Below, piece after piece: positions 7,750-15,487 of a DNA stretch of 64,000 nt. The stretch is from Gammaproteobacteria bacterium. Lineage in GTDB: Bacteria; Pseudomonadota; Gammaproteobacteria; Steroidobacterales; Steroidobacteraceae. The notes under the pieces are model-generated. The model was not told where the DNA came from, made no database searches, and saw nothing but the letters and a program-made list of their open reading frames with translations. The stretch is taken from NCBI GenBank assembly GCA_028293765.1, contig JAQGOG010000016.1, forward strand, positions 45,971 through 109,970, in the 5' to 3' direction. Every line of letters starts with the position of its first letter. Within the stretch, counting starts at the first letter, position 1. The position numbers and the translations under genes are program-made.

Positions 7750-8364
7750 TCAGCGCGCTGACGCCAGTTCCAGAAGATGACGATAGATTCGCAGAACGCG
7801 TGGCACGTACTCGAGTGTTTCCTTCAGCGGAGGAATTGTCCCGCCGTGCTGGTCGACGGCTGACGGTCCGGCATTATAGGCCGCCAGGACGAGCTCCAGG
7901 TCGTTCTGATAACGATCTGTCAGGTCGCGCAGGTATTGGGCTCCCGCGCGGATGTTCTGTTCCGGATCGAAGGCGTTGCGCACCCCGTACTGTCGCGCCG
8001 TCGCGGGCATCAACTGCATCAGGCCGCGTGCGCCGCGCTTTGAAACGGCCTGCGGGTCGCAGCCGGATTCGGCCACGATCACGGCGCGCACCAGGGCAGG
8101 CTCGAGTCGGCTGGCGCGGGCGGCGACTTCGATCAGGGGCGCATAAGCCTGCGATCGCTGGAGCAACTGACGGACGCCGAGTGCTGGAGCCGCTTCATAT
8201 TGCGGTGCAGCAAGAAGGGACTGGTAGCGCGCGTCGACCGGTACGTTGGAATAATGTGCGACGCCGTGCTCATCCGTGAAGACAAAGAGGCCCGCAGCCG
8301 CACTTCGAGTTGCAGGCAGTGCCGCGCAGGCGCATAACATCAACACTGGGGTGAGACGGTGCAT
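7750..8364 (-). CDS. Exported lytic transglycosylase (SLT family)
   Basis: A 204-residue periplasmic enzyme. The signal peptide (MHRLTPVLMLCACAALPATRSAAA) sets the start at 8364, 26 codons inside the longer frame. A short DUF4124-like segment follows (FVFTDEHGVAHYSNVP). The catalytic SLT domain shows ESGCDPQAVSKRGARGLMQLMPATA, whose Glu is the catalytic acid, and AAYNAGPSAV. It cleaves the glycan strand of peptidoglycan to 1,6-anhydromuramyl products. Enzymes like this often open the wall for envelope-spanning machines, and a secretion operon lies just beyond the divergent promoter region. It is the first gene of the minus-strand unit that continues with the kinase. Confidence 0.88.
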   Translation of the reverse strand: MHRLTPVLMLCACAALPATRSAAAGLFVFTDEHGVAHYSNVPVDARYQSLLAAPQYEAAPALGVRQLLQRSQAYAPLIEVAARASRLEPALVRAVIVAESGCDPQAVSKRGARGLMQLMPATARQYGVRNAFDPEQNIRAGAQYLRDLTDRYQNDLELVLAAYNAGPSAVDQHGGTIPPLKETLEYVPRVLRIYRHLLELASAR

Positions 8365-8669
8365 TGGGCCAGTATGCGCCGTGATTCGAGTCACGCAGGT
8401 AGGTGAACACCGTAGCTCCGGGGTTGGATGGAAAGGGCTCACCTGTGGGTGGGTTTCAGGGGGCGGCGGTGCGATAGTAAGAGCCCCCGGGGCTTACATT
8501 TTTCTTATAAATTAAGTAAAACATGGCTAACGAGTTAACTGGGTGGGCGTACTCTCGCTGATAGCGAGCTTCCCAGAATAAAGAGCCACGCCGGGGCAAT
8601 TGCTCGAACCGCCCGGCCGCGGCAGTCCAGGACGGATGCTCACAAAGAAGTTCGCGGAGTGACTGTTCA
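8365..8669. promoter_or_regulatory. Divergent intergenic region with near-palindrome
   Basis: This 305-nt gap separates the minus-strand transglycosylase/kinase unit from the plus-strand regulator gene. At 8477-8497 there is a near-perfect inverted repeat, gtaag(ag)cccc / ggggcttac, followed by an AT-rich stretch (8498-8520), unusual in this GC-rich region. The position between divergent genes suggests an operator and promoter rather than a terminator. No clear -35/-10 pair could be fixed by eye. Confidence 0.4.
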
Positions 8670-9389
8670 GTGTCGGCCGAACTACACCCTGAAATCGCAC
8701 CAAGCGCGGCAGATCCACGCAGTCGCCTGGTCCTGGTCGAGGACCATGCCATCCTGCGTGAGGGCTTGCGCGCGCTGCTCGAACTGGAGGGCGATCTGCA
8801 TGTCGCGGGCGAATGCGCCAATGCCAGCGACGCCCTGACGGTCGTCGAGCTCCTCAGGCCCGCGCTCGTCATTACGGACATAGCGCTCCCCGGGCGCTCG
8901 GGAATCGAGCTCATCGGCGGTCTGCGGCAACTGGGCCTCAGTCTGAAGATCCTGGTCCTGACCGCACACAACTCGGAAGAGTACATCCGTGCGGCCTTGA
9001 ATGCGGGCGCCGACGGTTATGTATTGAAAGACGCGAGCCGCGCCGATCTGCTGCAGGCGATTCGGGCCGTGCTGTCCGGACAGACTTATCTGTGCTCCTC
9101 GGTGACCGCCAAGGTCGTCTCGGGATATCTGCGCCCCAAGACCGTGGATGTGGGGGTTGCCGCGGCCGAGCATGTTACGGGGCGGGAGCGCGAGGTGCTG
9201 ACCCGAGTCGCTCTTGGTCAGTCCAACAAGCTGATCGCCCGTGCGCTGGTCGTAAGCGTAAAGACCGTCGAGAAGCATCGAGCCAACCTGATGCGCAAGC
9301 TGACTCTGCATAATACGGCTGCCGTCACCCGCTTCGCCATTCGCAATGGCATGGTAACTGCCACCGACATGGAGTCGCCGACGGAGTAA
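8670..9389 (+). CDS. NarL/FixJ-type response regulator
   Basis: A 239-residue regulator with an intact receiver (VEDHAILREGL acidic pair, VITDIALPGRSG with the phosphoacceptor Asp, GYVLKDAS with the conserved Lys) and a LuxR-type HTH (TGREREVLTRVALGQSNKLIAR ... SVKTVEKHRANLMRKLTLHN). It is closely similar over its whole length to the regulator at 41579, including the HTH recognition segment, so both may bind the same DNA motif. The start is a GTG at 8670. It directly precedes the secretion operon, and a motif of the form TGGGTACnnnCCCTACC lies just after its stop, so regulation of that operon is likely. The kinase partner is not certain. Confidence 0.88.
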   Translation: MSAELHPEIAPSAADPRSRLVLVEDHAILREGLRALLELEGDLHVAGECANASDALTVVELLRPALVITDIALPGRSGIELIGGLRQLGLSLKILVLTAHNSEEYIRAALNAGADGYVLKDASRADLLQAIRAVLSGQTYLCSSVTAKVVSGYLRPKTVDVGVAAAEHVTGREREVLTRVALGQSNKLIARALVVSVKTVEKHRANLMRKLTLHNTAAVTRFAIRNGMVTATDMESPTE

Positions 9390-9400
9390 CGGCCGGTCTG

Positions 9401-9417
9401 TGGGTACTTTCCCTACC
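9401..9417. promoter_or_regulatory. Candidate regulator site upstream of the secretion operon
   Basis: The 17-mer tgggtactttccctacc is a dyad-like element. The reverse complement of 41454-41470 matches it at 14 of 17 positions, with only the central three bases differing. It lies about 130 nt before gspG. Several extra CTACC/GGTAG half-sites follow at 9421-9470. This fits a binding site for the paralogous NarL-type regulators, which is inference. Confidence 0.5.
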
Positions 9418-9544
9418 GGGAGCTACCACGGCCTACCTAGTTGAGTCTACTCCACGGTAGCAACCTTCCCACTGGCGGCTGATGGCGCCGCGACCGGAAC
9501 ATGGGGTCGAAGTGGATGGCAATGCAACACCGGGCGGGGTCGAA

Positions 9545-9985
9545 ATGCGCGGGCGCACTCACGAGGCGGCAAAGATCGCCAGGAGCGGCGGCTTCACCTT
9601 GCTGGAGCTCCTCGTCGTCATGGTGATCATCGGACTGCTCGCGGGCTTCGTGGCGCCGCGCTACTTTTCGCAGGTCGGTAAATCCCGCGTCAAGGCTGCC
9701 AGTGCGCAGATCGATGCCCTCGACAAGGCGCTGGAGCAATTCCGCATCGACGCCGGCCGTCTGCCGACGACTGAAGAGGGGCTGGCAGCGCTGAACGCCG
9801 CACCGCCCGGCATGACTAACTGGGAGGGTCCGTACTTGAAGAAGAGCGTTCCCAGGGACCCGTGGGGACACCCGTATGTGTATGTGCAGCCCGGAACACA
9901 CCAGAACGACTTCGATCTCATCTCGTATGGTCGGGACGGCCAGCCGGGGGGAACCGGAGAAGATGCGGATCTCGCTAACTGGTGA
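9545..9985 (+). CDS. gspG: Type II secretion major pseudopilin GspG
   Basis: A 146-residue pseudopilin. The prepilin peptidase site is SGG|FTLLELLVVMVIIGL, with Glu at position +5 of the mature protein and a long hydrophobic helix. The C-terminal half has the GspG features LPTTEEGLAAL, WEGPYLKKSVPRDPWGHPY and YGRDGQPGGTGEDADLANW, including the acidic residues that bind calcium in this family. The start at 9545 gives a leader of 16 residues; an upstream in-frame ATG at 9482 would add 21 residues unlike a pilin leader. It is the first gene of an operon running to 19390. It would form the pseudopilus that pushes substrates through the secretin. Confidence 0.92.
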   Translation: MRGRTHEAAKIARSGGFTLLELLVVMVIIGLLAGFVAPRYFSQVGKSRVKAASAQIDALDKALEQFRIDAGRLPTTEEGLAALNAAPPGMTNWEGPYLKKSVPRDPWGHPYVYVQPGTHQNDFDLISYGRDGQPGGTGEDADLANW

Positions 9986-9991
9986 CGCGTA

Positions 9992-11176
9992 ATGGAATTT
10001 CGCATCAAAGCACTCGATGGCGCCCACAGTGTGGTCGGCTGTGTGCTGGATGCGGTGGATGAGGCCGACGCGCGCCGCCAGCTCGCCCTCAAAGACCTGA
10101 GAGTCATCTCGCTTGCACCGATCCGGCGCCTGCGGCTGATGGCGCGCGCTCCGCAATTACACCTGGCCGTGTTCAGCCAACAGCTGGTGTCGCTGCTCGA
10201 GGCGGGCCTGTCTCTGGTGGAGGCACTCGAGGCTCTGTCCGAGCGGGAGTCGAGCTCGGGCACGCAGAGAACCCTGGAAAGAGTTCTGGGGCGACTCTAC
10301 GAAGGCCAGACATTCGGCGCCGCGCTCGCCGAGCACCCGGCGAGCTTCCCACCGCTCTATGTCGCCTCGGTGCGCGCGAGCGAGAAGACCGGCGCGCTAG
10401 GGGAGGCATTGACCCGATACATCGCCTACGAACGGCAGGCCGATTCGTTGCGCAAGACTCTCGTCAACGCCTGCATCTATCCAGCGGTGCTGCTTGGCGT
10501 GGGGCTGCTCGTCACCTTGTTCCTGATGGGCTATGTGGTGCCGCGATTCAGCGCCATCTATGAGGATGTCGGCAGCGACTTGCCGGCGGCGTCCCGTGTG
10601 CTGCTCCAATGGGGCCAGTTGATCGATGCGCACGCGGGCCTGATGGGGTTGCTCGCGGCCGGCACGCTGGGCGCGAGCGTCTACGGCCTGAGTCGCCCCG
10701 CGGCCCGGGCGAAGATAGGAGAGTGGCTTACGCGAATTCCCGCGGTGGGACACCAACTTCACATCTATCAGCTGGCTCGACTGTATCGCATGACGGGCAT
10801 GTTGCTACGCGGAGGCATGCCCGCGGTGGCTGCGCTGCAGATGTGCGGAGGATTACTGCGTGCCGGCTCGCAATCCGCGTTTTCCGCCGCCACTCAGGCG
10901 GTACGTGAAGGACAGTCGCTCGCGCAGGCGATGGAGCGCAATGGACTGACTACCGCGGTTGCAGCTCGGATGCTGCGAGTCGGAGAGCGCAGCGGGAATA
11001 TGGGCGAGATGATGGAGAGAATCGCCTCCTTCTGCGACGAGGAGCTCGCGCGGTGGGTCGCTGTCGTCACCCGGTTGATCGAGCCGGTGCTCATGACGGT
11101 CATCGGCCTCGTCATTGGCGTGATCGTGGTGCTGATGTATTTTCCGATCTTCCAGCTGGCCGGGAGCATCCGATGA
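9992..11176 (+). CDS. gspF: Type II secretion inner-membrane platform protein GspF
   Basis: A 394-residue polytopic protein with two T2SSF repeats (about residues 55-180 and 260-385; FSQQLVSLLEAGLSLVEALE and YRMTGMLLRGGMPAVAALQM) and three membrane helices around 157-185, 205-230 and 363-390. Its length is normal for GspF/PilC. It forms the inner-membrane base that couples the ATPase to pseudopilin assembly. The gene starts 6 nt after gspG and its stop overlaps the next start (ATGA at 11173), so it is tightly coupled with gspE. Confidence 0.92.
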   Translation: MEFRIKALDGAHSVVGCVLDAVDEADARRQLALKDLRVISLAPIRRLRLMARAPQLHLAVFSQQLVSLLEAGLSLVEALEALSERESSSGTQRTLERVLGRLYEGQTFGAALAEHPASFPPLYVASVRASEKTGALGEALTRYIAYERQADSLRKTLVNACIYPAVLLGVGLLVTLFLMGYVVPRFSAIYEDVGSDLPAASRVLLQWGQLIDAHAGLMGLLAAGTLGASVYGLSRPAARAKIGEWLTRIPAVGHQLHIYQLARLYRMTGMLLRGGMPAVAALQMCGGLLRAGSQSAFSAATQAVREGQSLAQAMERNGLTTAVAARMLRVGERSGNMGEMMERIASFCDEELARWVAVVTRLIEPVLMTVIGLVIGVIVVLMYFPIFQLAGSIR

Positions 11177-12927
11177 ATGCGGCGCTCGACGAGTTGAGAC
11201 CGGTCGCCGCGGCGGACTGCGACGCTGAAATCCAACCGCCGTTGGCCGCGATGTCGGCGCCAATCGTAGTGCTCGAGGAAGCGACCATCGCCCGGGCGAT
11301 GACGGAAGCGGAAGTTTCGGGACAGCCCGCTCGCGACATCCTGTCACGCCTTTCCGGGCTCGCCGGCGCGCCTTACGCACGAGCGCTTGCTGCAGCGTTC
11401 GACTATCGCTTCGTCGCCGGGGACGAGCTCGCGCACCTGGAGCCCGATTTCGGCCTACTCGCGCCGGCGGAAGCCACTCGGCGGCACTGCCTGATTTTCC
11501 ACGAGGGTCCGCGCCTCCTTGCCGTATTTGCGGACCCGTTCGACACCACTCTGCGAGCGTGGCTGGAGATTCGCGTCGCGGGCCCGATAGAGTGGGCACT
11601 GGCCTCGCGCGAGGAACTCGCGAATCTCACATCGCGGCGCGCCGAAGCGCTGCGTGCGATCGATGCCGTGCTGCCCGCCGCCCAGCGAGGCGCGCAAAGC
11701 GAGCAGGGGATCGACACCCTCTCGTATGTTTCGATCAGCGAGGACGCAAGCCCGGTCATCCGCCTGGTGCACTCCACCGTCTTCGACGCCTTGCGAGCCG
11801 GCGCCAGCGACATTCACCTCGAAACCACGGCCGGCGGATTGTTAGTCCGCTACCGCGTCGACGGGGTGCTCGCGAATATTGCCAACGCCTCCGGCACCGA
11901 GCTGTCCGAACAGGTCATCTCGCGCCTCAAGGTGATGTCGGAGCTCGACATTGCGGAACGGCGCGTACCGCAGGATGGCCGGTTCAAGATCGTCTTCGAA
12001 GGCCGTCCGATCGACTTTCGCGTCTCGATCATTCCGAGCATCTTCGGCGAGGACGCGGTCCTGCGTGTGCTCGACAAGAAGGCCCTGACGCAGCAGATGA
12101 ACGGCCTGCGGCTCGATGTGCTCGGGTTCGATGCCGAGGTGGTCGCCGAGCTGCGCAGGCTGAGCTCGTTGCCTTACGGCATGCTGCTCGTCACGGGGCC
12201 GACCGGCAGCGGCAAGACGACGACGCTGTATGGGGCCATTTCCGAGACCCAGACCGGCCGCGACAAGATCGTGACCATCGAGGATCCGGTCGAATACCAG
12301 CTCGCCGGGGTCCTGCAGATTCCGGTGAACGAGAAGAAAGGACTGACCTTCGCGCGCGGCCTGCGATCGATTCTGCGGCACGACCCGGACAAGATCATGG
12401 TCGGCGAGATCCGCGATCCGGAGACCGCGCAGATTGCCATTCAGTCGGCCCTCACGGGACACCTGGTGTTCACCACCGTGCACGCCAACAACGTGTTCGA
12501 CGTAGTCAGTCGTTTCGTGCACATGGGTGTGGATACCTACAGTTTCGTCTCAGCCCTGTCCGGTGTGCTGGCCCAGCGCCTCGTGCGGGTCAACTGCGCG
12601 CAATGCTGCCAGGCGAGCATGCCCTCCCGGCAGCTCATCGAGGCATCAGGGGTTTCGGTCGTGGCGACGGCGTCCTTCCGATTTCGCAAAGGCCAGGGCT
12701 GCAAGCACTGTCGCGGTACGGGCTATCGGGGACGCAAGGCCGTCGGGGAGCTGCTCGTCCTCAATGACGAGATGCGCGAAGCGATCATCAACCGAGCGCC
12801 GGTGCGGCAATTGAAGGAGCTGGCGGCGCAGGCAGGCGTGCGCCTGTTGCGGGCGTCCGCGCTCGATCTCGTGCGCCGCGGGCAAACCACGCTCGAGGAG
12901 GTCAATCGTGTCACCATTATGGCGTGA
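11173..12927 (+). CDS. gspE: Type II secretion ATPase GspE
   Basis: A 584-residue cytoplasmic hexameric ATPase. An N-terminal T2SSE_N domain (about 20-150) precedes the motor domain, which shows Walker A GPTGSGKTTTLYG, an Asp box with EDPVEYQL, Walker B KIMVGEIRDPETAQIA and a His box LVFTTVHANN. A tetracysteine zinc site is formed by CAQCC and CKHCRGTGYRGR. It powers pseudopilus extension. The start at 11173 overlaps the gspF stop; a longer in-frame start at 11053 would run inside gspF and is rejected. The next gene starts inside its 3' end at 12908, again indicating one operon. Confidence 0.93.
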   Translation: MNAALDELRPVAAADCDAEIQPPLAAMSAPIVVLEEATIARAMTEAEVSGQPARDILSRLSGLAGAPYARALAAAFDYRFVAGDELAHLEPDFGLLAPAEATRRHCLIFHEGPRLLAVFADPFDTTLRAWLEIRVAGPIEWALASREELANLTSRRAEALRAIDAVLPAAQRGAQSEQGIDTLSYVSISEDASPVIRLVHSTVFDALRAGASDIHLETTAGGLLVRYRVDGVLANIANASGTELSEQVISRLKVMSELDIAERRVPQDGRFKIVFEGRPIDFRVSIIPSIFGEDAVLRVLDKKALTQQMNGLRLDVLGFDAEVVAELRRLSSLPYGMLLVTGPTGSGKTTTLYGAISETQTGRDKIVTIEDPVEYQLAGVLQIPVNEKKGLTFARGLRSILRHDPDKIMVGEIRDPETAQIAIQSALTGHLVFTTVHANNVFDVVSRFVHMGVDTYSFVSALSGVLAQRLVRVNCAQCCQASMPSRQLIEASGVSVVATASFRFRKGQGCKHCRGTGYRGRKAVGELLVLNDEMREAIINRAPVRQLKELAAQAGVRLLRASALDLVRRGQTTLEEVNRVTIMA

Positions 12928-13723
12928 CGAGATAGGCGTTCACCTGTCGCCGCACAGAGTGTGTTTGGTCCGCGTCGCACGCGGCATCAGGCCCGCGCTC
13001 GCCGCCCAACATGAGCAGGAGGTTGAATCCGAGACTGCCGGGCATTGGGCGGGTCCGCTGGCCGCGCTGGACGGCCTGTTGGCCGAATCGCAATGGCAGG
13101 GCGCCGCGCTTCGCGTAGTCCTCGCGGATTGCTGGGCTCGTTACGCCATCGTGCCCTGGGCAGCCGATCTGAGCTCGTCGCAGGAGCGGCTGGGCCACGC
13201 TCGCCAACTCCTCGCCAGTACGTATGGTGACGCGGTCAGCGGCTGGGACGTGCGTCTGTCGGACGCTCCACCTCAGTCCTCGCGTATCGCCTGCACCTTG
13301 CCTCTTGAGTTGCTCGAGGGCGTGCGTGGAATTTGCTCGAAACACGGCACAAAATTGGCAACCTTGCAGCCGCAGCTCGTGGCTGCGTACGAGAACTGGC
13401 GCCGTCATCTACCCGCGTCGGGCGGCTGGTTTGTTACGGTCGGCGCGGGCACCCTCGCAGCGGCTCGGGTAGCACGCCACTCGTGGGACCGCGTGCATAA
13501 CGTGCGCATTGGCTCGGACTGGGCTCGGGAGCTGAAGCGTCTACAGACGTTCGGACGCCTGGCAAGCACCAGTCCCGATGAGGGCCAGGTATACGTCGAC
13601 GCACCGCAGGCCTGGCGCGAAGTCGCCGGCACCGCTGGACGCGACCTGCACTGGCTGGAGGACGATGCGGGGTCGCAGTCGACTCTACAGCGGCTCGGGC
13701 GCGTCCAGAGGCTCGCCGCATGA
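12908..13723 (+). CDS. PilM/GspL-like cytoplasmic assembly protein (divergent)
   Basis: A 271-residue protein with no signal peptide. The region ALRVVLADCWARYAIVPWAADL and the later GGWFVTVGAGTLAAARV resemble the actin-like fold of PilM/MshI/GspL cytoplasmic domains, but conservation is weak. It starts with GTG inside the 3' end of gspE, and its stop overlaps the PilN-like gene at 13720. Gene order E-(M/L)-N-O-P-D supports the role: a cytoplasmic ring linking the ATPase to the inner-membrane PilN/PilO-like pair. Assignment rests mainly on position and should be tested by structure prediction. Confidence 0.6.
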   Translation: MSPLWRDEIGVHLSPHRVCLVRVARGIRPALAAQHEQEVESETAGHWAGPLAALDGLLAESQWQGAALRVVLADCWARYAIVPWAADLSSSQERLGHARQLLASTYGDAVSGWDVRLSDAPPQSSRIACTLPLELLEGVRGICSKHGTKLATLQPQLVAAYENWRRHLPASGGWFVTVGAGTLAAARVARHSWDRVHNVRIGSDWARELKRLQTFGRLASTSPDEGQVYVDAPQAWREVAGTAGRDLHWLEDDAGSQSTLQRLGRVQRLAA

Positions 13724-14250
13724 CCGCCCCTGCGGTCATGCTCGATTTCGCCGGTCCCCGTGTGCGAACGACGCTCACGGGCGTCGTGTTGTTGATTTTC
13801 GGCCTGGCCGCGGTGACGGCCGCGTGTCTCGAATATCGAGCGGCGACGACCAAACGAGCGGGTCTGGAGCTCAGGCTCGCCGCGGTCCTGCGCCATTCGC
13901 CCCACGAATCCGTCAACACGCGAGCCAGCGCGCGTCTGGGCGAAGAAGCTGCCGGGATAGCCCGCCAGCTCGGGACGCCGTGGACGGCTATGCTGGCGGA
14001 CCTCGAGGCCGCGAGCCGGGATACCGAGGGACGGATCGCGGTGCTGTCCGTCGAGCCCGACTACGACAAGCATCTGGTCCGCATCAATGGGGAATCCCGG
14101 GATTTGTCGGTGGCGCTGGCGTATCTGCAGCGACTGCAGGAAAGCCGCTCCCTACGGTATCCGATGCTGGACAGCCACGACGTGGTTGCCGAAGACAAGG
14201 AGCACCCGGTGCGCTTCGCGATGACTGCGCAGTGGCGGGAATTGCCATGA
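13720..14250 (+). CDS. PilN-like single-pass inner-membrane protein
   Basis: A 176-residue protein with a short cytoplasmic N-terminus, one membrane helix (about residues 18-38, LTGVVLLIFGLAAVTAACLEY), then a periplasmic region with a helical segment and a small ferredoxin-like fold typical of PilN (WTAMLADLEAASRDTEGRIAVLSVEPDYDKHLVRINGES). PilN pairs with PilO in the alignment complex between ATPase/platform and secretin. Four-base overlaps on both sides (13720 and 14247) show strict co-translation. Confidence 0.65.
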   Translation: MTAPAVMLDFAGPRVRTTLTGVVLLIFGLAAVTAACLEYRAATTKRAGLELRLAAVLRHSPHESVNTRASARLGEEAAGIARQLGTPWTAMLADLEAASRDTEGRIAVLSVEPDYDKHLVRINGESRDLSVALAYLQRLQESRSLRYPMLDSHDVVAEDKEHPVRFAMTAQWRELP

Positions 14251-14954
14251 CTGCCCCGACGCCGATCACTGCGAAGGTGACACCGATTTCATCCGTGTCA
14301 CCGCACTCGACCGCCATCGCCCCTGTGTCCTCCGCCCGCGCGGCGGCACGGTCCTCGACACCACCCCCCGTCGCGAAGACGACTCATAGCCGCAGCGTAT
14401 CGTCGCGCCTTGGGGACGCAGTTGTCCGAGCAGTTCCCCTGGGCTATTACCACCTGGTTAGGGTGGGCCCCGCTGGAATCGCCGGCGTTGCCGCGACGCT
14501 CGCCGCAGTGGCGATCGGCGCGATCGCGCTCATCGCCGGCCGAAATGCTACCGACTCGCTGGCCGCACAGATCGCAAGCGCCCAGCATCGCCCGACCGCC
14601 GCCTCGAGCACGGCGGAGGGGATCGGTAAAGTAGTAGCGGCCCTTCCCACGCGCGACCAGATTCCGGCGGTGATGGGTGTGATGTTGCAGCAGGCGCAGA
14701 AGTCAGGAGTGGCGCTCGACACGGGCCACTACTCGTACAGCCCACCCAAGGCAGGCGGCGTGGGCCGCTACGAGCTCGAATTTCCCGTGAAGGCGGAATA
14801 CCCCAGCGTCCGCGACTTCATCAATCGGACGCTGACGGCGGTGCCGTCCGCAGGTCTGGACAAGCTGCGTATCGAACGCAAGGTTGTCGGGGATACCGTA
14901 GTGAGCGCGGACGTCCGTTTCGTGGTCTTCGTGCGCAGCGGGTCGGAACCATGA
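14247..14954 (+). CDS. PilO/GspM-like inner-membrane protein
   Basis: A 235-residue protein. A polar Ser/Thr/Pro-rich N-terminal stretch (about 1-60) precedes a single membrane helix (about 73-95, GIAGVAATLAAVAIGAIALIAG) and a periplasmic domain. The domain contains GVMLQQAQKSGVALDTGHYSY and RYELEFPVKAEYPSVRDFINRTL, a PilO-like alpha/beta pattern. The long N-terminal extension is unusual for PilO. The start is the ATG overlapping the stop of the PilN-like gene; the longer open frame from 13578 lies inside the two upstream genes and is not real. It probably dimerises with the PilN-like protein. Confidence 0.65.
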   Translation: MTAPTPITAKVTPISSVSPHSTAIAPVSSARAAARSSTPPPVAKTTHSRSVSSRLGDAVVRAVPLGYYHLVRVGPAGIAGVAATLAAVAIGAIALIAGRNATDSLAAQIASAQHRPTAASSTAEGIGKVVAALPTRDQIPAVMGVMLQQAQKSGVALDTGHYSYSPPKAGGVGRYELEFPVKAEYPSVRDFINRTLTAVPSAGLDKLRIERKVVGDTVVSADVRFVVFVRSGSEP

Positions 14955-15487
14955 AGATGACAATACGCAGCAAAGTTCTGGTCGGCATTGCCGGCTCGAT
15001 CGCCGCGTACGTCCTTTTTGCGCCGACAGATTCCCAGACCGTCGACCCCGCCAAGACCGGTGAAAGGGCGCCTGCCGTGCGTTCGCCGCGTCGTGCGGAA
15101 ACACACGGCGAGCGCGCTCTGCACGCGCTTTACCTGCTCACGCATCGTGTGTCCGACGGCGCCTCGGCAAACGCGCTGTTTGCTGCGCATTCCTGGTACT
15201 CGCCGCCACCTCCGCCCCCGCCAGTGCCCTCGATGTCCGCAGCACAGGTCGTCGCGCTCCAGGTACCCACGGCGCCGCCGCTGCCATTTGCCTTCATGGG
15301 CAGCTATACCCCGGATGGCTCGACACCCGTATTTTTTCTCACGCAGGGAGATCGTGTCTACAACGTTCGGATCGGCGACACGCTCGATACTACCTACAGC
15401 GTCGATTCGTTCGCAAACGGGCAGCTCGTGCTGACCTACAAGCCTTTAAAAATACAACAACAACTCTCTGTCGGAGGCGCACCATGA
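14951..15487 (+). CDS. PilP/GspC-like periplasmic linker protein
   Basis: A 178-residue protein with an N-terminal membrane anchor (SKVLVGIAGSIAAYVLFAP), a flexible region with a run of prolines (SPPPPPPPVPS at about 80-92), and a C-terminal beta domain. That domain, PFAFMGSYTPDGSTPVFFLTQGDRVYNVRIGDTL, matches the homology region of GspC/PilP proteins that bind the N-terminal domains of the secretin. It would bridge the inner-membrane subcomplex and the outer-membrane secretin. It overlaps both neighbours by four bases. Confidence 0.65.
   Translation: MKMTIRSKVLVGIAGSIAAYVLFAPTDSQTVDPAKTGERAPAVRSPRRAETHGERALHALYLLTHRVSDGASANALFAAHSWYSPPPPPPPVPSMSAAQVVALQVPTAPPLPFAFMGSYTPDGSTPVFFLTQGDRVYNVRIGDTLDTTYSVDSFANGQLVLTYKPLKIQQQLSVGGAP

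Noticed and set aside
8477..8510. Rho-independent terminator
   Set aside because: The hairpin and T-run lie between divergent genes, with no plus-strand gene upstream to terminate, so an operator is more likely.
13578..14246. Long N-terminal part of the PilO-like frame
   Set aside because: It lies inside the PilM-like and PilN-like genes in another frame. The ATG at 14247 overlaps the PilN-like stop in the same way as the other gene junctions.
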